In this document: piece by piece, positions 1 to 5,310 of the stretch
How positions within the stretch are numbered: the stretch's first letter is position 1
How the letters are laid out: every line of letters begins with the position of its first letter
Assembly: GCA_934668605.1 (NCBI GenBank)
Contig: CAKUNY010000113.1
Coordinates: forward strand, 1-6,635
From: an uncultured Oscillospiraceae bacterium
Lineage (GTDB): Bacteria; Bacillota; Clostridia; Oscillospirales; Oscillospiraceae
DNA length: 6,635 nucleotides
Direction of reading: 5' to 3'
The notes under the pieces: model-generated
Told to the model about the DNA's origin: nothing
The model's database searches: none
Seen by the model: only the letters and a program-made list of their open reading frames with translations
Position numbers and translations under genes: made by a program

Positions 1-171
1 GTTGCCCACATCGATTTCAAAGACACTGCGAAACTCCGCCGTTACCTGTCTGAGCGCGGCAAGATCCTGCCCCGCCGTACGACTGGTACCTGCGCTGCGC
101 ATCAGCGTCAGCTGACGGTCGCCATCAAGCGCGCCCGCCACATCGCCCTGCTGCCGTACGTAGCAGAATAA
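1..171 (+). CDS. rpsR: 30S ribosomal protein S18, C-terminal part (5' end outside window)
   Basis: The frame opens at the window edge and gives 57 residues ending at TAA 169-171. S18 is a small-subunit ribosomal protein that pairs with S6 on the platform of the 30S subunit. The visible part carries the family core: a [16 protein letters not shown] stretch, then [12 protein letters not shown], then [13 protein letters not shown] close to the C-terminus. This is the most conserved section of S18 and ends where the family normally ends, so the gene looks intact at this end. Any N-terminal cysteine (zinc-type) motif would lie upstream and cannot be judged. In Firmicutes rpsR usually closes an rpsF-ssb-rpsR operon. 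The strong inverted repeat directly after the stop fits transcription ending here. Confidence 0.97.
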   Translation, partial: VAHIDFKDTAKLRRYLSERGKILPRRTTGTCAAHQRQLTVAIKRARHIALLPYVAE

Positions 172-172
172 G

Positions 173-213
173 AGATAAAAAAATTCCGTCCCTGGGACGG
201 AATTTTTTTATCT
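173..213 (+). terminator. Rho-independent terminator after rpsR, near-perfect palindrome
   Basis: A 20-base arm (173-192) is exactly complementary to 194-213 with a single base (193) between them. In RNA the loop would open to a few bases over a GTCC/GGAC core. The arms hold seven A (177-183) and seven T (203-209), so the transcript has a GC-rich stem followed by a U run in either direction. It starts two bases after the rpsR stop. It most likely ends the ribosomal-protein operon and could also stop minus-strand transcription. Confidence 0.85.
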
Positions 214-238
214 TCGGCAAAAGCGGGGCTTTTGCCGA
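214..238. repeat. Inverted repeat / hairpin, 11-bp perfect stem
   Basis: TCGGCAAAAGC at 214-224 pairs exactly with GCTTTTGCCGA at 228-238 around a GGG loop. It directly abuts the rpsR terminator and has no T run after it, so it is not a standard terminator on the plus strand. It shares the heptamer GGCAAAA/TTTTGCC with the hairpins at 264-294 and 362-383. Function unknown; it is part of the hairpin cluster between rpsR and rlmH. Confidence 0.7.
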
Positions 239-247
239 GGGGGATTG

Positions 248-308
248 CAGCCCGACTGCGCGCAGAATTTTTGTCCCTGCGGGGCAAAAATTCTACACTT
301 GCGGGCTG
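248..308. repeat. Two-tier stem-loop: 14-bp inner hairpin enclosed by a 7-bp outer stem
   Basis: The inner hairpin pairs AGAATTTTTGTCCC (264-277) with GGGGCAAAAATTCT (281-294), with one G-T pair and a three-base loop. It is enclosed by a second exact pairing, CAGCCCG (248-254) with CGGGCTG (302-308), leaving an internal loop of 9 bases on the left and 7 on the right. That nested design is more than a terminator needs and looks like a folded RNA or a palindromic repeat element. I cannot assign it to a known RNA family from sequence alone. Confidence 0.6.
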
Positions 309-319
309 AGAAGTATTTT

Positions 320-341
320 TCCGGTTGGCGGAGCCACCGGA
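320..341. repeat. Inverted repeat / hairpin with one bulge
   Basis: TCCGG at 320-324 pairs with CCGGA at 337-341, and TGGC at 326-329 with GCCA at 333-336. T325 is bulged and the loop is GGA. The TAAAAT at 342-347 just after it is the only passable -10-like box before rlmH, but no good -35 stands at 17 bases, so I do not call a promoter. Confidence 0.5.
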
Positions 342-361
342 TAAAATGGATTTTTATCTTT

Positions 362-383
362 TTTGCCGCCTGCGGGCGGCAAA
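362..383. repeat. Inverted repeat / hairpin just upstream of rlmH
   Basis: TTTGCCGCC at 362-370 pairs exactly with GGCGGCAAA at 375-383 across a TGCG loop. It ends 23 bases before the rlmH start codon, so in a transcript it would sit just upstream of the weak rlmH ribosome binding region. It is the last of five inverted repeats filling the 235-base gene-free stretch 172-406, in which I see no small gene and no convincing promoter. Confidence 0.6.
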
Positions 384-406
384 CTCTGCGAGGCTGGGGG
401 CACGGT

Positions 407-889
407 ATGTTTTCGATCACGCTTATTTGTATGGGGAAGCTCAAGGAGAAGTTTTATATACAGGCTTCCGAGGAATATCGGAAGCGGCTGGGGGCGTTTT
501 GTGATTTTACGCTTCTTGAACTGCCGGAGGTTCGGCTGCCGGAAAATCCGAACGAGACGCAGATCTTACAGGGGTTATCGAAGGAGGCAGAACTCATCTG
601 CGCGAAGGTTCCGAAGGGGAGCTGGCTGTGCATTTTGGCGCCGGAGGGGAAGCTGCTGTCTTCTACGGAGCTGGCAGGAAAACTCTCGGAGCTCAAAAAA
701 GGCGGCAGATCGAGCGTCTGCTTTCTGATCGGCTCGTCCTTCGGCGTGGACGCGGGGCTCAAAAGACAGGCGGATTTTCTTCTTTCCATGAGCCGCATGA
801 CCTTTCCGCATCATCTCGCGCGCGTGATGGCGCTCGAGCAGCTTTACAGGGCGGAGGCCATCCAGGCCGGGACGAAATATCACAAATAA
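407..889 (+). CDS. rlmH: 23S rRNA (pseudouridine-1915-N3)-methyltransferase RlmH
   Basis: RlmH is a small cytoplasmic SPOUT-class enzyme that uses S-adenosylmethionine to methylate N3 of the pseudouridine at position 1915 in helix 69 of 23S rRNA, acting on assembled 70S ribosomes. The 160-residue product matches the family length (about 155-160). It shows the N-terminal GKLKEKFY signature (residues 10-17), the glycine-rich cofactor loop IGSSFG (108-113), and the C-terminal block with MTFPHHLARV (131-140), EQLYRA (144-149) and the closing YHK. The ATG at 407 is chosen because it places the family's start (MFSITLICMGKLK) correctly. The frame stays open upstream to an ATG at 245, but those 54 codons run through the hairpin cluster and do not resemble RlmH. 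The binding site is weak: a GGGGG six bases before the ATG. The cofactor loop reads GSS where the best-known homologues have GGS; this is probably lineage variation. Confidence 0.95.
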   Translation: MFSITLICMGKLKEKFYIQASEEYRKRLGAFCDFTLLELPEVRLPENPNETQILQGLSKEAELICAKVPKGSWLCILAPEGKLLSSTELAGKLSELKKGGRSSVCFLIGSSFGVDAGLKRQADFLLSMSRMTFPHHLARVMALEQLYRAEAIQAGTKYHK

Positions 890-897
890 TCGCAGGG

Positions 898-931
898 CGG
901 GCGCCGGATGCGAGGTGTTCGCCCGATTTTT
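898..931 (+). terminator. Probable Rho-independent terminator after rlmH
   Basis: CGGGCG at 898-903 pairs with CGCCCG at 920-925, followed by A and five T (926-931). The stem begins nine bases after the rlmH stop. The 16-base loop is long for a terminator, which lowers confidence, but position and U run fit. A separate promoter starts 25 bases downstream, so rlmH and the DUF1576 unit look independently transcribed. Confidence 0.6.
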
Positions 932-955
932 GTTCCGGATTTCTCATGATTTTTC

Positions 956-984
956 TTGTCAAAGCTTCCTTTTTCCGTTAAAAT
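956..984 (+). promoter_or_regulatory. Sigma-A-type promoter for the DUF1576 two-gene unit
   Basis: TTGTCA at 956-961 and TAAAAT at 979-984 are separated by exactly 17 bases, close to the housekeeping consensus in an AT-rich patch. The expected start of transcription is near 990, giving a leader of about 65 bases before the ATG at 1056. Confidence 0.72.
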
Positions 985-989
985 AAAGA

Positions 990-1051
990 TGCTTCCCGTA
1001 AAGCACCGTTCAGCCCGCGCTGAACGCCCCCATTTTTCTGGAAAAGGGTGC
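990..1051 (+). promoter_or_regulatory. Hairpin-rich 5' leader with a ribosome binding site that can be masked
   Basis: Three small stems follow each other: TGCTT/AAGCA (990-994 with 1001-1005), CGTTCAGC/GCTGAACG (1007-1014 with 1019-1026, loop CCGC), and CCC...TTTT (1029-1031 and 1034-1037) with AAAAGGG (1042-1048). The last would cover the ribosome binding site (AAAAGGG, seven bases before the ATG). A competing pairing exists between GCACC (1003-1007) and GGTGC (1047-1051). This would allow control of translation, but short stems arise by chance in GC-rich DNA. I match it to no known riboswitch class. Confidence 0.35.
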
Positions 1052-1055
1052 TATT

Positions 1056-2333
1056 ATGAAAAACAAGACCGCTTCCTCCCCATCGGAGAAACAGAGCCCT
1101 GTTTTGCGCGGGGTATTGCCTGCGCTGTGCGTGGTGCTGGCCGTGTTCGCCTTTGCTTCACAGCCGCCCGCGGCGCTTTTCCGCGGCTTCTGGAAAATTC
1201 TCATCTCAGACGCCGGGCTTATTACAGACCCCGCTGTCATCGGCGGCGCGGGCGCTGCGCTTCTGAACGCGGCGCTGGTGCTGGCATTGAGCACGGCGCT
1301 GGTCTACGGGATGCATCTTCCCGTGACAGGCCTCACGTTCGCATGCCTTTTCATGATGGCGGGCTTCAGCCTGCTCGGAAAAAACATCCTGAACATTCTG
1401 CCGGTGCTCCTCGGCGGCTGGCTCTATGCGCGCTTTCAGGGAGAGCCCTTTTCCAAATACGTCTACCAGACGCTGTTTTCGACCTGCCTGTCCCCGCTCG
1501 TGAGCTTCTGGCTCGTGCATCTTCCGGCAGGCTGGAGCTATCTCGCGATGATTGGAAGCGGCGTGGCCATCGGCTTTTTTGTCCCGCCCATCGCGGGCTA
1601 CACCGTCCGGCTCCATCAGGGCTTCGATTTATATAACGTCGGCTTTGCCGCGGGCTTTCTCGGCCTCGGCATCGCGAGCATCTGCAAGGGGCTCGGCGTA
1701 GAATTCATCACGGAGCTGCAATGGGGCACGGACGATCACGTGATCTTTTTGTGGCTGATGCGGACGATCCTTTTGGGGCTGTTTCTTGCGGGTGTGTATC
1801 TCGGATGCAGAAAACCCGGCGATTACCGCCCGCTGCTGCGCCATTCCGGCCGTTCGGTCGCGGATTTTATCCTGATGGACGGCGCGGCGCCGACGCTTGT
1901 CAATATGGCGCTCACGGGGCTCATCGGTCATGTGTATCTGATTGCCCTGACACCCTTCGGCGTGCGGCTCAACGGCCCTCTCGTCTGCTGCGTTCTGAGC
2001 ATGACGGGCTTTGCCGCGTTCGGCAAGCACCCCAAAAACGTCCTTCCCGTAATGGCGGGCGCGGTGCTGGCGAAGGCGCTTCTTGTCGCCGTGCCGCTGA
2101 CTGCGCCGGGGTCGCTTCTCGCGGTGCTTTTCTGTACGGGGCTTGCGCCGATTGCCGGTCAGTTCGGTATCTTCTGGGGCATGGTCGCGGGATTTCTGCA
2201 CATGACCATCGTCCAGAATACCTCCATTCTGCATGGCGGCATGAACCTCTATAATAACGGCTTTGCGGCCGGCCTCGTGTGCGTGCTGCTGCTGCCGGTC
2301 ATCGAAACCTTCCGGAATCATTCCAAGGATTGA
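1056..2333 (+). CDS. DUF1576 family polytopic membrane protein, internally duplicated
   Basis: A 425-residue, very hydrophobic protein with roughly 12-14 possible membrane segments, the first at about residues 18-36, so it sits in the cytoplasmic membrane. I recognise it as the DUF1576 family of Firmicutes, about 420 residues long and without an established function. The sequence shows a clear internal duplication. Residues 90-123 and 305-338 align (GFSLLGKNILNILPV against GFAAFGKHPKNVLPV), and the motif HQGFDLYNVGFAAG (187-200) recurs as HGGMNLYNNGFAAG (393-406). Each half therefore carries one G-[KH]-x-x-x-N-[IV]-LPV motif and one LYNxGFAAG motif. Duplicated halves with repeated glycine/asparagine motifs are typical of channels and transporters, so a transport role is a reasonable inference, substrate unknown. 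The ATG at 1056 has AAAAGGG seven bases upstream and a good promoter at 956-984. The gene is followed at 12 bases by a small gene of unknown function. Confidence 0.85.
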   Translation: MKNKTASSPSEKQSPVLRGVLPALCVVLAVFAFASQPPAALFRGFWKILISDAGLITDPAVIGGAGAALLNAALVLALSTALVYGMHLPVTGLTFACLFMMAGFSLLGKNILNILPVLLGGWLYARFQGEPFSKYVYQTLFSTCLSPLVSFWLVHLPAGWSYLAMIGSGVAIGFFVPPIAGYTVRLHQGFDLYNVGFAAGFLGLGIASICKGLGVEFITELQWGTDDHVIFLWLMRTILLGLFLAGVYLGCRKPGDYRPLLRHSGRSVADFILMDGAAPTLVNMALTGLIGHVYLIALTPFGVRLNGPLVCCVLSMTGFAAFGKHPKNVLPVMAGAVLAKALLVAVPLTAPGSLLAVLFCTGLAPIAGQFGIFWGMVAGFLHMTIVQNTSILHGGMNLYNNGFAAGLVCVLLLPVIETFRNHSKD

Positions 2334-2345
2334 CAAGGAGTACCT

Positions 2346-2708
2346 ATGAAACAACGACATCCGCAAGCCCGGCAGAAAATGAGCCGGGTCATCGACGAAA
2401 TCGGAGCCGCGCTCTTTGCCTGCGGCGCGACGGAGGTATCCCTCCGCTTAAAAAAAGAACCGGAAGGACTGCGCCTTCTGGTTCAGGGAGATTATACGGC
2501 CTCCAACCGGGCAAAGCTCGAGCGGCTGGGAAAGCTTTTGCAGCCCGAGATCCGCGACCCGGCCTTAGCCGAAACGTTCTGGGAGCTTGCGGGCGCGGAT
2601 CTCGCGCACGACACGTCGGAGCTTGCCCTCGTGGGGCAGATCTTAGACGACGCGCGCGTCACGCTGGGCGAGCAAAGCATCGAAATGAACCTTTTCGTCT
2701 CCAATTGA
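2346..2708 (+). CDS. Small conserved-looking protein of unknown function, partner of the DUF1576 gene
   Basis: I do not recognise a family for this 120-residue, soluble, charged protein. It begins 12 bases after the DUF1576 stop with a strong AAGGAG (2335-2340) five bases before the ATG, so the two are almost certainly co-transcribed. There is no signal peptide or membrane segment. The N-terminal half looks alpha/beta: a helix-like MSRVIDEIGAALFACGATE followed by two strand-like stretches (EVSLRLKK, GLRLLVQGD). That order faintly resembles the start of a GHKL-type ATPase fold, but the ATP-binding N and G boxes are absent, so I make no claim. The second half is acidic (FWELAGADLAHDTSELALVG) and ends in another strand-like EMNLFVSN. 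The last 66 bases are also coding on the other strand. A cytoplasmic accessory or regulatory subunit of the membrane protein is the natural guess from position only. Confidence 0.8.
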   Translation: MKQRHPQARQKMSRVIDEIGAALFACGATEVSLRLKKEPEGLRLLVQGDYTASNRAKLERLGKLLQPEIRDPALAETFWELAGADLAHDTSELALVGQILDDARVTLGEQSIEMNLFVSN

Positions 2709-3569
2709 GACGCCCTGCCGCGTGGTAATGACAAGGGGCGCGCCCGTCACCGGGTGCAAAAGCTCCAATTTTGCCGCGAGAAGCTGCTGCGTAAAAAGGC
2801 CGCGTGCGCAGGACTCCAGCATCGACGCGGGCGATGCGTACTGGGGATCTCCCAGAATCGGAAAGCCCGCCATCTTGCAGTGCAGGCGCAGCTGATGCGT
2901 CCGGCCGGTCACGGGGGTGAGCGCGAGAACGCTGGTATGCCCGTCCGTTTTCATGACGCGGTAGCGGCTGACGGCGCGCTTTCCGCGCGGGTCGACGATG
3001 CGAAGCAGACTCCCGTTTCCGATTTTGTAGACCGGAAGCGAAATTTCGCCGGTTTCCTTCTTCGGCTGGCCGAAGACCGCGGCCAGGTATGTTTTGTGGA
3101 TGTGCCCATCCTGCATCATCTGGCAGAGTTTGGCGTGAATATGCGCGTTTTTGGCCAGCAGCACCACGCCGAACGTGTCCCGGTCAAGGCGCGTCACGGG
3201 GTGAATGCCGCAGGGCTGGTTCGTCTCGGCAAAGTAACCAAGCAGCGCGTTCGCGAGCGTCCCGTCGTTTTTCCTGGGCGACGGGTGGACGAGCTGCCCG
3301 GCGGGCTTATCGAGCGCGATCAGGCTCTCGTCCTCATAGAGAATATCGATTGGAAGCGTCTGGGGGAGAAATCCCTCGGGCGCTTCTTCAATTTTGACGG
3401 TAATTTCTTGTCCCGGCAGCACGCGCGCATCGGTGTGAACGGGGCTTCCGTCGAGATAAAACGCGCCCTGCCATTTGAGCCGCTTGACAAGCCCCGATGA
3501 GAGCGCCAGCTCGCCTCTGAGAAACGTCAGAAGCTTTCCCTCACGTCCGGCCACATGCGAAAGCACCAT
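2643..3569 (-). CDS. RluA-family pseudouridine synthase with N-terminal S4 domain
   Basis: This 308-residue enzyme isomerises uridine to pseudouridine in RNA, most likely ribosomal RNA; the target base cannot be read from sequence. An S4-like RNA-binding domain occupies about residues 11-60 (GKLLTFLRGELALSSGLVKR onward). The catalytic domain follows: YEDESLIALDKPAGQLVHPS (78-97), the active-site motif HPVTRLDRDTFG (123-134) with the expected catalytic aspartate at 129, the QDGHIHKTYLA block (153-163), and GRTHQLRLH (222-230). The family's usual RLDRDTSG has Phe in place of Ser here, next to but not at the catalytic residue. The ATG at 3569 is chosen over in-frame starts at 3605 and 3629: it alone has a strong site (AAGGAGG, 8 bases upstream), and a promoter at 3601-3629 would start transcripts inside the longer versions. 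The last 22 codons, stop included, overlap the convergent small gene. It lies downstream of ytvI on the same strand. Confidence 0.92.
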   Translation of the reverse strand: MVLSHVAGREGKLLTFLRGELALSSGLVKRLKWQGAFYLDGSPVHTDARVLPGQEITVKIEEAPEGFLPQTLPIDILYEDESLIALDKPAGQLVHPSPRKNDGTLANALLGYFAETNQPCGIHPVTRLDRDTFGVVLLAKNAHIHAKLCQMMQDGHIHKTYLAAVFGQPKKETGEISLPVYKIGNGSLLRIVDPRGKRAVSRYRVMKTDGHTSVLALTPVTGRTHQLRLHCKMAGFPILGDPQYASPASMLESCARGLFTQQLLAAKLELLHPVTGAPLVITTRQGVSIGDEKVHFDALLAQRDARVV

Positions 3570-3600
3570 CGCGCCCGCCTCCTTCCAGAAATTCTCCCCT

Positions 3601-3629
3601 ATCATACCGCAAATCGCCGCGAGCTGCAA
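3601..3629 (-). promoter_or_regulatory. Sigma-A-type promoter for the pseudouridine synthase
   Basis: On the minus strand TTGCAG (3629-3624) and TATGAT (3606-3601) are separated by 17 bases. The -35 box starts two bases after the ytvI stop codon. Transcripts would begin near 3594, giving a leader of about 25 bases with AAGGAGG (3584-3578) ahead of the ATG at 3569. This suggests the synthase can be expressed without ytvI. Confidence 0.62.
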
Positions 3630-3630
3630 G

Positions 3631-4731
3631 CTAATTTGCGCGTTCCGGCTTCTCCATGCGCGCAGTCCGCTCCTGCGGCGTTTTTTCCATGAGCGCCCGG
3701 TAGATCTGGCAGCAGAAGACGGAAAGAAGCGGAAACACGATCATCCCCGCCACGCCCATCACGCGGTAGCCGACATATAAGGCCGCCAGCGTCACCGCCG
3801 GAGGAAGGCCGATCTGCCCGCCAAGCAGCCGTGGCTCTAAGGCCTGCCGGGTCAGAGCTGCCGCCGCGTATAAAAGAAGAAATCCCACGCCGCACCGTGC
3901 GTTTCCCCGGACGAACTCCAGAAGGCTCCAGGGAAGCAAAACCGTCCCGGTTCCGAAGACCGGCAGCGCGTCAATAAACGTCGTCAGAAGCGCAAACAAA
4001 AGCGCGTAGTCGACATGCAGCAGCAAAAAGCCCGCCGTCAGGATCAGAAACGTCACGCCCATGAGCTTTCCCTGCGCTTTCAGCCACGCGCCGAGCGTCG
4101 AGGAAAGATGCGTCCTTGCAAATGAAAGCTTTTCCTGCCAGCTCTGGGGCACATGGCGGCGGTAAAACCGCGTCAGATCCTCAAGCTCCGCCGTCAGCAT
4201 GAAGCTCGACAAAAGCGCCGTCACCGCGCCAAGCACCAGATCAGGCAGTCTTCCCAGAAAGCCGGAGGCCAGCGTGAAGAGCGTCTCATAGAGCTTTGCG
4301 CCGAGTCCCGCGCCGCTTTCAAAAAAGCTCGTGAGCCCCGCGCGAAGGCCGGAGCCGATGCCGTCGGGAAACTTATCCGCGATGGCGTAGAGCCTTTCCT
4401 GCAAGGCCTTCATGGGCTCTTCCAGCCGGGCAGCCAGCCCCGGCAGCTGATGCAGAAACCCGCCGACCTCCCGGCAAAGAAGGCGGCATAAAAGAAAAAG
4501 CCCCGTCCCCGCCAGCGCGTAAATGCCCAGCACGCACAAAAACGCGGCAAGTCCCCGGGGAAGCTTCGTCCGGCGCTCCAGCATGGCGACCGGCTTCCTT
4601 GCAATCGCCGCCACCGCCAGGCCAATGAACAGCGGCAGCAGCAGCGGAAACAGAACCGCCGCAAACAGCCACAGCCCGCCCGCCGCGCAGACGGCGATCA
4701 GCACGATCGTTCCGAGCTTTCTTGCGCGCAT
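3631..4731 (-). CDS. ytvI: AI-2E/PerM-family membrane protein, YtvI type (sporulation integral membrane protein)
   Basis: A 366-residue integral membrane protein of the AI-2E transporter superfamily (PF01594), close in length to Bacillus YtvI (about 370). YtvI is linked to sporulation; its biochemical role is not established. Hydrophobic segments cluster at about residues 7-44 and 61-84, then from 156 on, with a soluble amphipathic stretch (about 88-155) between, the normal family layout. The strongest signature is DALPVFGTGTVLLPW (254-268), followed by LEPRLLGGQIGLPP (298-311) and a glycine-containing membrane segment ending near 341. The ATG at 4731 is preferred over an in-frame TTG at 4740: the AAAGGAG at 4747-4741 lies nine bases from the ATG but directly abuts the TTG. 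No clear sigma-A promoter is visible upstream on this strand, consistent with, but not proof of, a sporulation-sigma promoter. It is divergent from pheB and 61 bases from the next gene on its strand. Confidence 0.88.
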   Translation of the reverse strand: MRARKLGTIVLIAVCAAGGLWLFAAVLFPLLLPLFIGLAVAAIARKPVAMLERRTKLPRGLAAFLCVLGIYALAGTGLFLLCRLLCREVGGFLHQLPGLAARLEEPMKALQERLYAIADKFPDGIGSGLRAGLTSFFESGAGLGAKLYETLFTLASGFLGRLPDLVLGAVTALLSSFMLTAELEDLTRFYRRHVPQSWQEKLSFARTHLSSTLGAWLKAQGKLMGVTFLILTAGFLLLHVDYALLFALLTTFIDALPVFGTGTVLLPWSLLEFVRGNARCGVGFLLLYAAAALTRQALEPRLLGGQIGLPPAVTLAALYVGYRVMGVAGMIVFPLLSVFCCQIYRALMEKTPQERTARMEKPERAN

Positions 4732-4772
4732 GCATGCCAACTCCTTTCTTGTAATTTTTTCTGAAAACGCTC

Positions 4773-4801
4773 TTGCATTTTTGTGAAGTATGTTGTATAG
4801 T
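4773..4801 (+). promoter_or_regulatory. Sigma-A-type promoter for the pheB-ADH-hom cluster
   Basis: TTGCAT at 4773-4778 and TATAGT at 4796-4801 are 17 bases apart. Transcription should start near 4808, leaving about 48 bases of leader before the ATG at 4856. The box lies in the 124-base divergent gap shared with ytvI. It also excludes the in-frame ATG at 4790, which falls within the promoter spacer. I see no operator palindrome or attenuator between the promoter and the start codon. Confidence 0.75.
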
Positions 4802-4855
4802 GGTCACATCAAACGGACATATGATTTCTTAGCAAAGACAAACGAGGTGAACAGT

Positions 4856-5296
4856 ATGGAAAAGGCTCCAAAATACTTCATTGTGGATTCGTCCGCGCTG
4901 CCTGAAATTTTCCGGAAGGTCGCGGAGGCCAAGCGCATGCTCGAGACGGGCGAGACAGACAAGGTCAACGTCGCGACGAAGGCCGTCGGCATCAGCCGCA
5001 GCGCATTTTATAAGTACCGCGACTGCATCTCTCCGTTCCAGAACATGATGGCGGGCAGGATCATTACCTTCCAGATGGTTCTGAAGGACAAGGCGGGCGT
5101 TCTGTCCTCGATATTATCTATTTTTGCCAATTGCGGCGCAAATATACTGACGATCAACCAGTCCATTCCGACCGGCGGCAAGGCGATGGTCACGATCTCG
5201 GCCGAGACGGGCGCGCTGAGCTGTCCGCTGGAAGAGCTCACGCGGCAGCTCGGTGAGACACGAGGCGTCGTGCGCGCGGAAGCGGTCGCGGGATAA
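4856..5296 (+). CDS. pheB: PheB-type ACT domain protein (UPF0735) with N-terminal helix-turn-helix
   Basis: The 146-residue product matches the PheB/UPF0735 family in length (about 147) and layout. Residues 36-58 (KVNVATKAVGISRSAFYKYR) form a helix-turn-helix-like element, and residues 69-144 form an ACT domain with ITFQMVLKDKAGVLSSILSI (69-89), the glycine turn GANILTINQSIP (94-105) and GGKAMVTISAETG (107-119). ACT domains typically bind amino acids, so an amino-acid-responsive regulator is the usual inference; direct evidence for the family is thin, and the name comes from its position next to pheA in Bacillus. The ATG at 4856 has GAGGTGA (4844-4850) five bases upstream. An ADH gene follows after 14 bases and then hom, so a regulator of aspartate-family or aromatic amino-acid genes fits the context. 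Confidence 0.9.
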   Translation: MEKAPKYFIVDSSALPEIFRKVAEAKRMLETGETDKVNVATKAVGISRSAFYKYRDCISPFQNMMAGRIITFQMVLKDKAGVLSSILSIFANCGANILTINQSIPTGGKAMVTISAETGALSCPLEELTRQLGETRGVVRAEAVAG

Positions 5297-5310
5297 AAAG
5301 GAGAAAGAAT

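Noticed and set aside
320..347. Possible rlmH promoter ending in TAAAAT (342-347)
   Set aside because: No acceptable -35 at 16-18 bases upstream; the best candidate overlaps a hairpin and matches poorly.
172..406. CRISPR array or tandem direct repeat
   Set aside because: The units are palindromes of different sequence and spacing, not identical direct repeats with spacers.
2734..2745. GC-rich palindrome GGGCGCGCCC as terminator of the DUF1576 unit
   Set aside because: No T run follows it, and it lies in the coding region of the convergent gene.
2754..3500. Long open plus-strand frame opposite the pseudouridine synthase
   Set aside because: It is antisense to a well-supported enzyme gene, has no recognisable domain and no ribosome binding site context; explained by GC-rich codon bias.
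3570..3629. Longer N-terminus for the pseudouridine synthase (starts at 3629 or 3605)
   Set aside because: Neither has a ribosome binding site, both lie upstream of the predicted transcript start, and the ATG at 3569 has a strong AAGGAGG.
4732..4740. TTG start for ytvI at 4740
   Set aside because: The AAAGGAG directly abuts this codon, leaving no spacing; the ATG at 4731 has nine bases.
4792..4799. Sigma-E-like -10 for ytvI on the minus strand
   Set aside because: Only the short ATACAA core matches and no fitting -35 is found at the usual distance, so it is not listed as a feature.
4790..4855. Upstream in-frame ATG giving a 168-residue PheB
   Set aside because: It lies inside the promoter spacer, before the predicted transcription start. 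The ATG at 4856 has an ideal ribosome binding site and gives the family's normal length.
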